Below are positions 9,373 to 18,741 of a DNA stretch of 64,000 nucleotides, piece by piece (position 1 is the stretch's first letter; every line of letters starts with the position of its first letter). Made by a program: the position numbers and the translations under genes. The DNA lies in the NCBI RefSeq assembly GCF_000661955.1, contig NZ_CP007597.1, forward strand, positions 1,233,605 to 1,297,604, given 5' to 3'. A model generated the notes under the pieces. It was given only the letters and a program-made list of their open reading frames with translations. It searched no databases and was not told the DNA's origin. The DNA comes from Stenotrophomonas rhizophila. Lineage in GTDB: Bacteria; Pseudomonadota; Gammaproteobacteria; Xanthomonadales; Xanthomonadaceae.

Positions 9373-10830
9373 ATGTCCGGTCACGACCACAGCAGCAACC
9401 AGCGACCGCCATGGGATGCGGTCATGACCGACATCGTGGACTACGTGCGCGACTTCCGGGTGGAGTCGCCGCTGGCCTTCAGCACCGCGCGCCATTGCCT
9501 GATCGACACGCTTGGCTGCGGCCTGGCGGCCCTGGCGTTTCCCGCCTGCAGCAAGCTGCTCGGACCGCTGGTGCCTGGCACCCGGGTGGTCAACGGCGCG
9601 CGCGTGCCGGGCACGCGCTTCGAACTGGACCCGGTGCAGGCGGCCTTCAACATCGGCGCGATGGTGCGCTGGCTGGACTTCAACGACACCTGGCTGGCCG
9701 CCGAATGGGGCCATCCGTCCGACAACCTCGGCGGCATCCTGGCCACGGCCGACTGGCTCAGCCGCAACGCCGAAGCACTGCGGCGGCCGCCGTTGACCAT
9801 GCGCGACGTGCTCGTGGCGATGGTCAAGGCGCATGAGATCCAGGGCTGCCTGGCGTTGGAAAACGCATTCAACCGGGTCGGGCTGGACCACGTGGTGCTG
9901 GTCAAGGTGGCCTCCACCGCCGTGGTCGCGCACCTGCTCGGGCTCGACCGCGAGCGCATGCTCAACGCGGTGTCGCTGGCCTGGGTGGACGGGCAGTCGC
10001 TGCGCACCTACCGGCACGCCCCCAATACCGGCTCGCGCAAGAGCTGGGCGGCCGGCGATGCCACCAGCCGCGCGGTGCGGCTGGCACTGATGGCCGCGGC
10101 GGGCGAGATGGGGTACCCGAGTGCGTTGACCGCACCCACCTGGGGGTTCTACGACGTCAGCTTTGGCGGGCAGCCGTTCCGCTTCCAGCGCCCGTATGGC
10201 AGCTACGTGATGGAAAACGTGCTGTTCAAGATCAGCTACCCGGCCGAATTCCACGGGCAGACCGCCGTGGAGGCGGCGATGCAGCTGCATGCGCGCATGC
10301 GCGCGGCCGGCAAGCGCAGCGAGGACATCGCCCACATCACCCTGCGCACCCAGCAGGCCTGCCTGCGCATCATCGACAAGCCCGGCCCGCTGCATAACCC
10401 GGCCGACCGCGACCACTGCGTGCAGTACATGGTCGCCATCGCGCTGATCTTCGGCCGGCTGGTGGCCGAGGACTACGAGGACGACGTGGCCGCCGACCCG
10501 CGCATCGATGCGCTGCGCGCGAAGATCACCTGCGTCGAGGAGCCGCGCTACACCGCCGACTACCTGGACCCGGACAAGCGCAGCATCGCCAACGCGCTGG
10601 CGGTGGCGTTCACCGACGGCAGCACCCTGGAGGCCGAGGTGGAGTACCCGCTGGGCCACGCCCGCCGCCGCGCCGAGGGCATCCCCCTGCTGGAGGACAA
10701 GTTCCGCGCCCACCTCACCGCCACCTACCCGACCCAGCAGCAGCGCCGCATCCTCGATGCCTCACTGGACCCGGTGGTGCTGGAAGCGATGACCGTACAC
10801 GACTACGTAAACCTCTACGTAGCCGGGTAG
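9373..10830 (+). CDS. prpD: 2-methylcitrate dehydratase, PrpD type
   Basis: PrpD is an iron-sulfur-independent dehydratase of the MmgE/PrpD family that forms cis-2-methylaconitate. At 485 residues it is full length. Typical stretches are DTLGCGLAALAFPACSKLLGP cut short in the middle by family standards only slightly, VRWLDFNDTWLAAEWGHPSDN and AGDATSRAVRLALMA. The ribosome site AGGAGA lies just upstream. It is the last gene of the operon. Its presence beside acnD and prpF means the locus carries two independent routes through the dehydration step, whereas many bacteria keep only one. Confidence 0.95.
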   Translation: MSGHDHSSNQRPPWDAVMTDIVDYVRDFRVESPLAFSTARHCLIDTLGCGLAALAFPACSKLLGPLVPGTRVVNGARVPGTRFELDPVQAAFNIGAMVRWLDFNDTWLAAEWGHPSDNLGGILATADWLSRNAEALRRPPLTMRDVLVAMVKAHEIQGCLALENAFNRVGLDHVVLVKVASTAVVAHLLGLDRERMLNAVSLAWVDGQSLRTYRHAPNTGSRKSWAAGDATSRAVRLALMAAAGEMGYPSALTAPTWGFYDVSFGGQPFRFQRPYGSYVMENVLFKISYPAEFHGQTAVEAAMQLHARMRAAGKRSEDIAHITLRTQQACLRIIDKPGPLHNPADRDHCVQYMVAIALIFGRLVAEDYEDDVAADPRIDALRAKITCVEEPRYTADYLDPDKRSIANALAVAFTDGSTLEAEVEYPLGHARRRAEGIPLLEDKFRAHLTATYPTQQQRRILDASLDPVVLEAMTVHDYVNLYVAG

Positions 10831-10927
10831 CGCCGACCGTCGGTCGGCTGCCACATCCCCAGCGGGCCACACCCGATGCGCGGTCGGCACACCCCATCCC
10901 CGGTAGAGCCGACCGTTGGTCGGCTGC
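10825..10927. repeat. Two GTAG-type hairpin repeats
   Basis: GTAG-CGCCGACC-GTC-GGTCGGC at 10827 and GTAG-AGCCGACC-GTT-GGTCGGC at 10903 are diverged members of the GTAG/SMAG REP family in the same orientation. They fill most of the 185-base gap after prpD. The bases from about 10960 to 11015 probably hold the promoter of the next gene (CTATACT at about 10982). Confidence 0.75.
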
Positions 10928-11015
10928 CCCGGATCCCACCCAAACCCCACCGTCGCCCGCCTCCGCTCGAGGCGGGTCACCTCTATACTGGCCGCCTTGA
11001 TCAAGGAGCGTCATC

Positions 11016-14000
11016 ATGGCTAGCCGCAGTCGGGTCGGGCAGTGGAGCTGGAAGGGAATCGCGGGCCTGGCGCTGGTCGCCAGCCTGGCCCTGGGCATCG
11101 GGGGTTGCAACCGCAACAACAGCGGGCAGCTGCCCACCCCGTCCGGCGCACCGATCGCGGCCAAGGCCGAGAAGGTCAGCGAGTTCACCCTGGTGCGGGC
11201 CTACCCCGACCAGAAGGGCGACGGCGTGTCGCTGGCGCTGGAATTCTCGCGCCCGCTGGTGGGCACCCAGGACTTCGACGCGCTGGTCCGCTTCGCCGAG
11301 AAGGTGGGCACCGAGGACAGCAGCTGGACCCTGTCCGATGACGGCCTGACCCTGCGCTACCCGTTCGTCGAGGCGGCCAAGGAATACAACCTGATCGTCT
11401 CGCCCGACCTGCTGGCCGCCGATGGCAGCCGGATCGGCAAGGAGCTGCGCCAGAAGGTGTTCACCGGCGAGCTCAAGCCGGTGGCCGGCTTCGCTTCGCA
11501 GGGCAGCGTGCTGCCGGCCAAGGACAGCCGTGGCCTGCCGGTGGTGTCGGTGAACGTGCAGGAAGTGGACGTGGAGTTCCTGCGCGTGCGCGAGAACCAG
11601 CTGCCCACCTTCTTCAGCCAGTACCAGCGCGGCGGGCGTCGCGGCAGCTGGGACCTGGACAGCGACTATGACGACCGCGTGCCGATGTCCAAGCTGGCCG
11701 AGCCGGTGTACGTCAACCGGTTCGTACTGGGCGGCAAGCAGAACGAGCGCGTGCTGACCTACCTGCCCACCCAGGAGATCAAGCAGCTGCAGGAGCCCGG
11801 CCTGTACTTCGCGGTGATGAAGCGCAGCGGCTCGTTCGAAAGCGAGTTCGACACCGCCTTCTTCACCGTCAGCGATATCGGGCTGCACACCCGCGCCTAC
11901 AAGGACAAGCTGTTCGTGCATACCGCCTCGCTGCAGAGCGGCGCGGCGCTGAAGAAGATCGAGCTGCGCATCCTCGACGGCAAGGGCGAGGTGGTGCTCA
12001 AGGGCAGCACCGACGGCAACGGCAATGCACTGCTCAACTACACGCTCGATGCCAGCCACGTGCTGATCGCCAGCAGCGGTGCGGACACCTCGATGCTGCC
12101 GTTCAACCAGCCGGCGCTGGACCTGAGTGAGTTCGCGGTGGCCGGGCGCGACAACGCCTGGTTCGACGTGTTCGCCTGGTCCGGCCGCGACCTGTACCGC
12201 CCCGGTGAAACGGTGCGCATCTCCGCGCTGCTGCGCGACAACGATGGCAAGCCCACCAAGCCGCAGCCGGTCTTCCTGCGCCTGAAGCAGCCGGACGGCA
12301 AGACCTTCCGCGAAACCCGCCTGCAGCCGGGCGAGCAGGGCTATTTCAGCTTCGAACAGACCATTCCGGCCGAAGCCCCGACCGGGCGCTGGCAGGTGGA
12401 GTTCCGCACCAACCCGGCCAGCAAGGAAGCCATCCAGGGCATGACCTTGCGCATCGAGGAGTTCCTGCCCGAGCGCATGAAGCTGGACCTGGACAGTGCC
12501 CAGAAGACCCTCAAGCCGGGTGAGCCGCTCAAGCTGATCGCGGATGCGGCCTACCTGTACGGCGCGCCCGCCGACGGCAACCGCTTCACCGCGCGCCTGG
12601 CCGTGGCGGCCGAGCAGTCCCCGGTGGAGGCGTTGCCGGGCTACTTCTTCGGTGACCCCACCCTTGCACTGCCGCGTGAGGCACGCGACATCATCGACAC
12701 CGAATTCCCGGCCGACGGCAAGCTGCGCCAGGACGTGGCGCTGCCCGATGAGGTCAAGCCGACCGCCCCGATCGCGGTGGTGGTGTCCGGCAGCGTGTAC
12801 GAAACCGGCGGGCGCACCGTCACCCGCACGCTGAAGCGGGTGATGTGGCCGGCGCCGGCGCTGGTCGGCGTGCGTCCGCTGTTCAATCCCGATGACGGCG
12901 CCGATGCCAACAGCGCCGCGCGCTTCGAAGTGATGCGTGTGGACGCCGCAGGCAAGCCGCAGCCGGCCAAGGGCCTGAAGATCACCCTGGTGCGCGAGCT
13001 GCGCGACTACCACTGGACCTTCAACGACAACCGCTGGGATTACGACTTCACCCGCCGCTTCGAGAACAAGGACACCCGCACCGTCGACGCCGGCACCGCG
13101 GCCACCACGGTCGACCTGCCGGTGGAGTGGGGCGAGTACCGCCTGGAGGTGTTCGATCCGACCACCGGGCTGACCAGCCGCTATCCGTTCCGCGCCGGCT
13201 GGAGCTGGAACGACGACAACCGCGGCTTGGATGCACGCCCGGACAAGATCAAGCTGGGCCTGGACAAGACCGGCTACAAGGCCGGCGACAAGGTCCGCGT
13301 CACCGTTACCCCGCCGCATGCCGGCAAGGGCATCCTGATGGTGGAAAGCGACAAGATGCTGTACGTGCAGGAGATCGACGCCAAGCCGGGCAGCACCTTC
13401 GACATCCCGGTCACCGCCGAGTGGGAGCGCCACGACGTCTACATCACCGCGCTGGTGTTCCGTGGCGGCAGTGCGCCGAGCAAGATCACCCCGGCCCGTG
13501 CGGTGGGCGTGGTGCACGTGCCGATGGACCGCAAGGCGCGCCAGATCGCGGTCGGCCTGTCGGCGCCCAAGCAGATGCGCCCCGAGCAGACCCTGCCGGT
13601 GACGGTGAGCGCGCCGCAGCTGGCGGGCAAGGTCGCGCACGTGACCGTGTCGGCGGTGGACGTGGGCATCCTCAACATCACCCGCTTCCCGGTGCCCGAC
13701 GCGGCCGGCCACTTCTTCGCGCAGCGCCGCCTGGACGTGGATGCCTATGACATCTACAGCCGCGTGATCGAGAGCTTTGACGGCAGCAGCGGCAAGCTCA
13801 AGTTCGGCGGCGACATGGCGCTGGCGGCGATGCCCCAGGCCAAGCGTCCCACCGCGCGCGTGCAGACCGTGGACCTGTTCTCCGGCCCGGTGAAGCTCGA
13901 TGCCAAGGGCATCGCCCGGATCGCGCTGAAGGTGCCGGACTTCAACGGCACCCTGCGGGTGTCGGCGGTGGTGTATTCCGATGACCAGTACGGCAAGCGC

Positions 14001-15935
14001 GATGTGGAAACGGTGGTGCGCGCGCCGATCCTGGCCGAAGCCAGCATGCCGCGGGTGATGGCGCCGGGCGACCGCAGCACGGTCACCCTGGACGTGCAGA
14101 ACTTCACCGGCACGCCGGGCGAGTTCAAGGTGCAGGTCGACGGCATCGGTCCGCTCGCCCTGGGTGAACCGACCCGCACGCTGCAGCTCAAGGCCGACGC
14201 CAAGACCACCCTGAGCTTCCCGCTGACCGCGCGCGAGGGCTACACGGTGGCCAAGGTGCGGGTGCGGGTGGACGGCAACGGCTTCAAGGTGGACCGCCGC
14301 TACGACCTGCCGGTGCGCGCCGCCTGGCCGCAGATCCTGCGCTCGCAGACCCGCACGCTGGACCCGCTGGGTGCGGTGGAGATGGGCAGCGGCCTGGCCG
14401 ATGGCCTGATGAGCGATTCGGTGACCGCCCGCATGCTGGTCAGCGCGCTGCCGCCGATTCCGTTTGCCAGCGCGCTCAACGACGCACTGAAGTATCCCTA
14501 TGGCTGCGCCGAGCAGACCACCAGCAAGGGCTACGCGGCGCTGATGCTGGACGAGGCGACCTCGGCCATGCTCGGTGCCGACGGCCTGGATGCCAAGACC
14601 CGCCGTGAGCGCATGGAAGGCGCGTTCGGCCGGCTGGCCTCGATGCAGGTGGCCAACGGCAACTTCTCGATGTGGGGCGACGACGGCTATGTGAACCCAT
14701 GGCTCACCCCGTACATCGCCGAGTTCCTGCTGGATGCCAAGGACGGAGGTTTCGCGGTGCCCGACAGCGTGCTGCAGAAGGCGCTCAACCGCCTGAGCGA
14801 AGACCTGCTGTCCGGTGGCAACCAGTTCTACGGTGAAGACCGCCGCGAGAACCTCAAGTTCGCCAACCAGGCGTACTCCGGTTACGTGCTGGCGCGAGTC
14901 AACCGCGCGCCGCTGGGTACGCTGCGCGCGCTGTATGACAACGAACGCAGCAAGGCGCTGACCGGCCTGCCGCTGGTCCACCTGGGTATCGCGTTGTCGC
15001 TGCAGGGCGACCACAAGCGTGGCGATGCGGCCATTGCCGCCGGCTTTGCCAAGCCGAGCAGCGAGCGCCCGCAGTACTTCGGTGACTACGGCAGCGCGGT
15101 GCGCGATGACGCACTGATGATCGCGCTGCTGCACGAGCGCAAGCTGTCCAAGCCGGGCTATGACGCCCGTGCGGTCGACCTGGGCCGGGCCCTGGATGCA
15201 CGCCGCAGCAGCAGCGGGTTGTGGTTGAGCACGCAGGAACAGGTCGCCATCGCGCGCCTGGGCAAGGCCCTGTCGGCCAACCAGAAGAAGCTGGTGTCCG
15301 GCGAACTGGCTGTGGGCGGTGAGGTGGAGGCCATCGCCGCGCGTCGCCTGTTCGGGCGCAGCTTCGACTACGCCGCGCTGGCCAAGGGCGTGCGCTTCAC
15401 CCCGCAGGGGGAGCCGCCGATGTTCGCCAGCCTGGACGTGGCCGGCATTCCGCGCACCGCACCGGAGCCGGACAGCCGCCACCTGGGCGTGGAACGCACC
15501 TGGTACACCACCGACGGCAAGCCGTGGACGCCGCGCGCGTTGAAGGAAGGCGAGGCGTTGATCGTGCGGGTCAGCATCACCCCGAACGTGGACATGCCCG
15601 ACGCGCTGCTCACCGACCTGTTGCCCGCTGGTCTTGAGATCGAGAACTTCAACCTGGGCGATGCCAAGCAGTGGGCCGACGTGGTGGTGGACGGGCTCAA
15701 CGTCAACGACCGCGGCGATGCCGCCACGCTGCGCCACGAGGAGTTCCGCGACGACCGCTATGTGGCCGCAGTGAAGCTGTCGCGGGGCAGCACCGCCAAG
15801 GTGTTCTACCTGGTGCGCGCGGTCACCCCGGGCACCTACACGGTGCCGCCGCCGCTGGTGGAAGACATGTACCGCCCCGACCTGCGTGGGGTGGGCCGCA
15901 GCTACCCGACCACGTTGACCGTGGTCCAACCGTGA
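11016..15935 (+). CDS. Alpha-2-macroglobulin family lipoprotein (YfhM type)
   Basis: Bacterial alpha-2-macroglobulins trap proteases in the periplasm. The 1639-residue protein starts with a lipoprotein signal (hydrophobic 14-28, lipobox LGIGGC with Cys31), so it should be membrane-anchored. The MG2-type segment begins near residue 386 (WSGRDLYRPGE). The thioester motif CAEQ, with Cys1164, is in YPYGCAEQTTSKGY and fits the CxEQ rule; it is followed by an all-alpha thioester domain. RBS AAGGAG lies 10 bases before the ATG. The gene is directly followed by pbpC, the classical pairing: PbpC is thought to repair the wall where a protease has breached the envelope. An equally long antisense frame opposite it is a shadow. 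Confidence 0.93.
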   Translation: MASRSRVGQWSWKGIAGLALVASLALGIGGCNRNNSGQLPTPSGAPIAAKAEKVSEFTLVRAYPDQKGDGVSLALEFSRPLVGTQDFDALVRFAEKVGTEDSSWTLSDDGLTLRYPFVEAAKEYNLIVSPDLLAADGSRIGKELRQKVFTGELKPVAGFASQGSVLPAKDSRGLPVVSVNVQEVDVEFLRVRENQLPTFFSQYQRGGRRGSWDLDSDYDDRVPMSKLAEPVYVNRFVLGGKQNERVLTYLPTQEIKQLQEPGLYFAVMKRSGSFESEFDTAFFTVSDIGLHTRAYKDKLFVHTASLQSGAALKKIELRILDGKGEVVLKGSTDGNGNALLNYTLDASHVLIASSGADTSMLPFNQPALDLSEFAVAGRDNAWFDVFAWSGRDLYRPGETVRISALLRDNDGKPTKPQPVFLRLKQPDGKTFRETRLQPGEQGYFSFEQTIPAEAPTGRWQVEFRTNPASKEAIQGMTLRIEEFLPERMKLDLDSAQKTLKPGEPLKLIADAAYLYGAPADGNRFTARLAVAAEQSPVEALPGYFFGDPTLALPREARDIIDTEFPADGKLRQDVALPDEVKPTAPIAVVVSGSVYETGGRTVTRTLKRVMWPAPALVGVRPLFNPDDGADANSAARFEVMRVDAAGKPQPAKGLKITLVRELRDYHWTFNDNRWDYDFTRRFENKDTRTVDAGTAATTVDLPVEWGEYRLEVFDPTTGLTSRYPFRAGWSWNDDNRGLDARPDKIKLGLDKTGYKAGDKVRVTVTPPHAGKGILMVESDKMLYVQEIDAKPGSTFDIPVTAEWERHDVYITALVFRGGSAPSKITPARAVGVVHVPMDRKARQIAVGLSAPKQMRPEQTLPVTVSAPQLAGKVAHVTVSAVDVGILNITRFPVPDAAGHFFAQRRLDVDAYDIYSRVIESFDGSSGKLKFGGDMALAAMPQAKRPTARVQTVDLFSGPVKLDAKGIARIALKVPDFNGTLRVSAVVYSDDQYGKRDVETVVRAPILAEASMPRVMAPGDRSTVTLDVQNFTGTPGEFKVQVDGIGPLALGEPTRTLQLKADAKTTLSFPLTAREGYTVAKVRVRVDGNGFKVDRRYDLPVRAAWPQILRSQTRTLDPLGAVEMGSGLADGLMSDSVTARMLVSALPPIPFASALNDALKYPYGCAEQTTSKGYAALMLDEATSAMLGADGLDAKTRRERMEGAFGRLASMQVANGNFSMWGDDGYVNPWLTPYIAEFLLDAKDGGFAVPDSVLQKALNRLSEDLLSGGNQFYGEDRRENLKFANQAYSGYVLARVNRAPLGTLRALYDNERSKALTGLPLVHLGIALSLQGDHKRGDAAIAAGFAKPSSERPQYFGDYGSAVRDDALMIALLHERKLSKPGYDARAVDLGRALDARRSSSGLWLSTQEQVAIARLGKALSANQKKLVSGELAVGGEVEAIAARRLFGRSFDYAALAKGVRFTPQGEPPMFASLDVAGIPRTAPEPDSRHLGVERTWYTTDGKPWTPRALKEGEALIVRVSITPNVDMPDALLTDLLPAGLEIENFNLGDAKQWADVVVDGLNVNDRGDAATLRHEEFRDDRYVAAVKLSRGSTAKVFYLVRAVTPGTYTVPPPLVEDMYRPDLRGVGRSYPTTLTVVQP

Positions 15936-15940
15936 GCCGG

Positions 15941-15972
15941 GTGCGGGCCATCGCTGCCGCGATGGCCCGCAC
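15941..15972. repeat. Perfect 14-bp hairpin between the A2M gene and pbpC
   Basis: GTGCGGGCCATCGC pairs with GCGATGGCCCGCAC around a TGCC loop, six bases after the stop codon. No T-run follows, so it may be a processing or attenuation element rather than a true terminator. Confidence 0.7.
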
Positions 15973-15990
15973 CACGCTGTCGTTCAGCCG

Positions 15991-18366
15991 ATGACGTCAT
16001 TCCCCTTCAAGCGCCTGGCACTACGGGCGCGGCAGTGGCTGTTGCCCACGCTGCGCTGGGGCACCGTGGCCGTGCTCAGCCTGCTGCTGGTGCTGGACCT
16101 GTCCTTCCCGCCGCCGCTGCCGAAGCTGCGCGACACCAGCACCTTGGTGGTCGCCCGCGACGGCACGCCGCTGCGCGCGTTCGCCGATGCCGACGGTGTG
16201 TGGCGGTACCCGGCGTCCATCGACAGCGTGTCGCCGCTGTACCTGCAGGCCCTGCTCAATTACGAAGACCGCTGGTTCTGGCGGCACCCCGGAATCAACC
16301 CGTGGGGGTTGCTGCGCGCCGGCAAGCAATGGCTGCTGCAGGGGCGGATCGTGTCCGGTGGTTCCACCCTGACCATGCAGGTGGCGCGCATCCTCGACCC
16401 GCATACGCGCACGCCCTGGGGCAAGGCCAAGCAGATGCTGCGCGCGGTGCAGCTGGAAGTGCACCTGAGCAAGGCGCAGATCCTGGCGCTGTACCTGGAA
16501 CGCGCACCGTATGGCGGCACCATCGAAGGCGTGGAGGCGGCCAGCTGGGCCTATCTGGGCAAGCCGGCTGCGCGGCTGTCGCAGGCCGAAGCCGCATTGC
16601 TGGCGGTGTTGCCGCAGGCGCCCAGCCGACTGCGCCCGGACCGCCACCCCGAAGCGGCGCAGCGTGCGCGCGACAAGGTGCTCGAGCGCATGGTCGCGCT
16701 GGGCGTGTGGAGCCGTGACGACGTGGACGATGCCCGCATCGAGCCGGTGGTCACCCGCGCGCTGCAGCCGCCGCTGCATGCCGCGCTGCTGGCGCAACGG
16801 CTGCGGTCGGCGCAACCGCGCGCGGCGCGGATCGAAAGCACGTTGGACATCGGCCTGCAGCGCACGCTGGAAGAACGGGTGTCGTCGTACTTCTCGCAGC
16901 TGCCCGAACGTACGTCGGCGGCGTTGCTGGTGGTCGACAACCGCACCCTGGAGGCCCGCGCCTATGTCGGTTCGGTGGCTTTCGGCGACAAGCAGCGGCT
17001 GGGCCACGTGGACATGGTGCAGGCCTGGCGCTCGCCGGGTTCCACGCTCAAGCCGTTCCTGTACGGCATGGCGCTGGATGATGGGCTCATCCATTCGGAA
17101 AGCCTGATGGTGGACGCACCGCAGGCGTTCGGTGGTTACCGCCCGGGCAATTTCGACGCGGCGTTCAACGGACCGGTCAGTTCGGCCACGGCACTGCGGC
17201 TGTCGCTCAACGTGCCGGCGGTGGACCTGCTGGACCGGGTCGGCTCGGCGCGCTTCGCCGCGCGGCTGTCGCACGCCGGCATCACGCTGCGCTTCCCGCA
17301 TGGCAGCGCGCCCAACCTGTCGCTGATCCTCGGCGGCACCGGTGCGCGCCTGGAAGATCTGGTTGGGGCATTTGCCGGCTTCAACCGCAACGGCATCGCC
17401 GGCCGTGTGCGCTACACCGCGGCCGATCCGGTGATCGAACGCCGCCTGATGTCGCCGGGTGCGGCGTGGATCACCCGCGAAGTGCTCGAGTCCAACCCGC
17501 GGCCCGGGTACGGCAGCGGCACCTTCGATGTCACCGGGCGCCCGCGGGTGGCGTGGAAGACCGGCACCAGCTACGGCTACCGCGATGCCTGGGCGATCGG
17601 CAGTACCCGCCACTACACCGTGGGGGTGTGGGTGGGGCGGCCCGATGGCACGCCGTTGCCCGGGCAGTACGGCGCGGTCACCGCGTTGCCGCTGATGTTC
17701 GAGGTGGTGGACAGCCTGCCGCGCCAGGCCGGCGACGCCAGTGGCGCGCCGATGCCGCCCAACGTGACCCGCGAGGCGATCTGCTGGCCGACCGGGGAGC
17801 TGGCCGAGCGCACCGAGGACGCGTTGTGCCAACGCCGCCTGGATGCGTTCGTGCTGGACGGCGTGGTGCCGCCCACCTTCGCCGAGCGCGACGCGCGGCT
17901 GTGGCAGCCGGGGCGCCAACGGTTCAACGTGGACGCGCGCAGCGGCCTGCGGGTGTCGCCGGATTGCCGCCTGCCGCACGAGACCGAGGTGCGCGAGATC
18001 GCACGCTGGCCGGCCCTGTTGTCCCCGTGGTTGCCCTTGGCACAGCGGCATGCGTCGCAGCTGCCGGCGTTGTCGCCGGACTGCAGCGACGATGGCCGCG
18101 AAAGCGGCGGCAGCCTGCACATCGAAGGCCTCAACGACCGCGCCACACTGGCCCGCGCGCCCAATGCAGAGCATGGCGTACGCCTGCAGCTGCGCGCGCT
18201 GGGCAACGACAACAGCATCGACTGGTTGCTGGACGGACGCTGGATCGCACGCACCGAGGGCGCGCGCCTGTTCCAGCGCGATTTTGACGAAACCGGCGAG
18301 CACACCCTTACCGCGCTGGCCTCCGATGGCGCGTGGACGCAGGTCCGGTTCCGCATCCTGCGATAG
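15991..18366 (+). CDS. pbpC: Penicillin-binding protein 1C
   Basis: A class A peptidoglycan synthase of 791 residues anchored in the inner membrane by one helix (about 24-40). The transglycosylase domain has its catalytic Glu92 in NYEDRWFW, then GGSTLTMQ. The transpeptidase domain has SxxK (Ser351 in GSTLKPF), an SLN motif and KTGTSYG (Lys523). A C-terminal BiPBP_C-like beta domain follows from about residue 690. The gene lies 55 bases after the alpha-2-macroglobulin gene. E. coli PbpC binds few beta-lactams and its transpeptidase activity is in doubt; all catalytic motifs are intact here. Confidence 0.95.
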   Translation: MTSFPFKRLALRARQWLLPTLRWGTVAVLSLLLVLDLSFPPPLPKLRDTSTLVVARDGTPLRAFADADGVWRYPASIDSVSPLYLQALLNYEDRWFWRHPGINPWGLLRAGKQWLLQGRIVSGGSTLTMQVARILDPHTRTPWGKAKQMLRAVQLEVHLSKAQILALYLERAPYGGTIEGVEAASWAYLGKPAARLSQAEAALLAVLPQAPSRLRPDRHPEAAQRARDKVLERMVALGVWSRDDVDDARIEPVVTRALQPPLHAALLAQRLRSAQPRAARIESTLDIGLQRTLEERVSSYFSQLPERTSAALLVVDNRTLEARAYVGSVAFGDKQRLGHVDMVQAWRSPGSTLKPFLYGMALDDGLIHSESLMVDAPQAFGGYRPGNFDAAFNGPVSSATALRLSLNVPAVDLLDRVGSARFAARLSHAGITLRFPHGSAPNLSLILGGTGARLEDLVGAFAGFNRNGIAGRVRYTAADPVIERRLMSPGAAWITREVLESNPRPGYGSGTFDVTGRPRVAWKTGTSYGYRDAWAIGSTRHYTVGVWVGRPDGTPLPGQYGAVTALPLMFEVVDSLPRQAGDASGAPMPPNVTREAICWPTGELAERTEDALCQRRLDAFVLDGVVPPTFAERDARLWQPGRQRFNVDARSGLRVSPDCRLPHETEVREIARWPALLSPWLPLAQRHASQLPALSPDCSDDGRESGGSLHIEGLNDRATLARAPNAEHGVRLQLRALGNDNSIDWLLDGRWIARTEGARLFQRDFDETGEHTLTALASDGAWTQVRFRILR

Positions 18367-18476
18367 CAACCCGCGGTGGCACGTCCCGCCATGGCAACAC
18401 CACGCGCAGGCATCCCGACGTCACCCACACCCATTCAACGGAATGCCCACCCATCCCAACGGCACGCGGCAATATC

Positions 18477-18638
18477 ACCGGTAGGGTCGCGCCCCAGCCG
18501 ACTGCCGATGCATCTTCCGCATCCGGTAGGGCATGACCTGTGTCGGAAAAGCGCACCAGCACCGTCCTCGCCACAGGTCATGCCACCACCGCATGTTGAG
18601 AGCGTATCGGCAGTCGGCTGGGGCGCGACCCTACCGGT
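18477..18638. repeat. 162-bp nested palindromic element
   Basis: Outer arms 18477-18509 and 18606-18638 are perfect 33-base inverted repeats (starting ACCGGTAGGGTCGCGC). Inside them a second perfect 13-base inverted repeat pairs 18530-18542 with 18572-18584 (GGCATGACCTGTG). The element sits between two convergent genes and starts with GGTAGGG, hinting at a link to the GTAG repeats, but it is far longer. No reading frame of note is inside. A reversed SMAG-like arm follows near 18690. Confidence 0.85.
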
Positions 18639-18741
18639 TTGATCATCCGCGAGCAGGGGCCGGGGCAGCAGCAGTTCCAGCAGGAGTACAGCGGAAGAGC
18701 CGGCCAGCGGCCGGCACGCCCTGTTCCGGGTGCGTGTGGGG

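Noticed and set aside
11001..15929. A 1642-residue open frame opposite the alpha-2-macroglobulin gene, and similar giant frames at 4701-8198 (minus) and 36461-39529 (plus)
   Set aside because: They mirror real genes in a GC-rich genome, have repetitive low-complexity translations (His/Arg/Val/Gly rich) and show no family motif or ribosome site.
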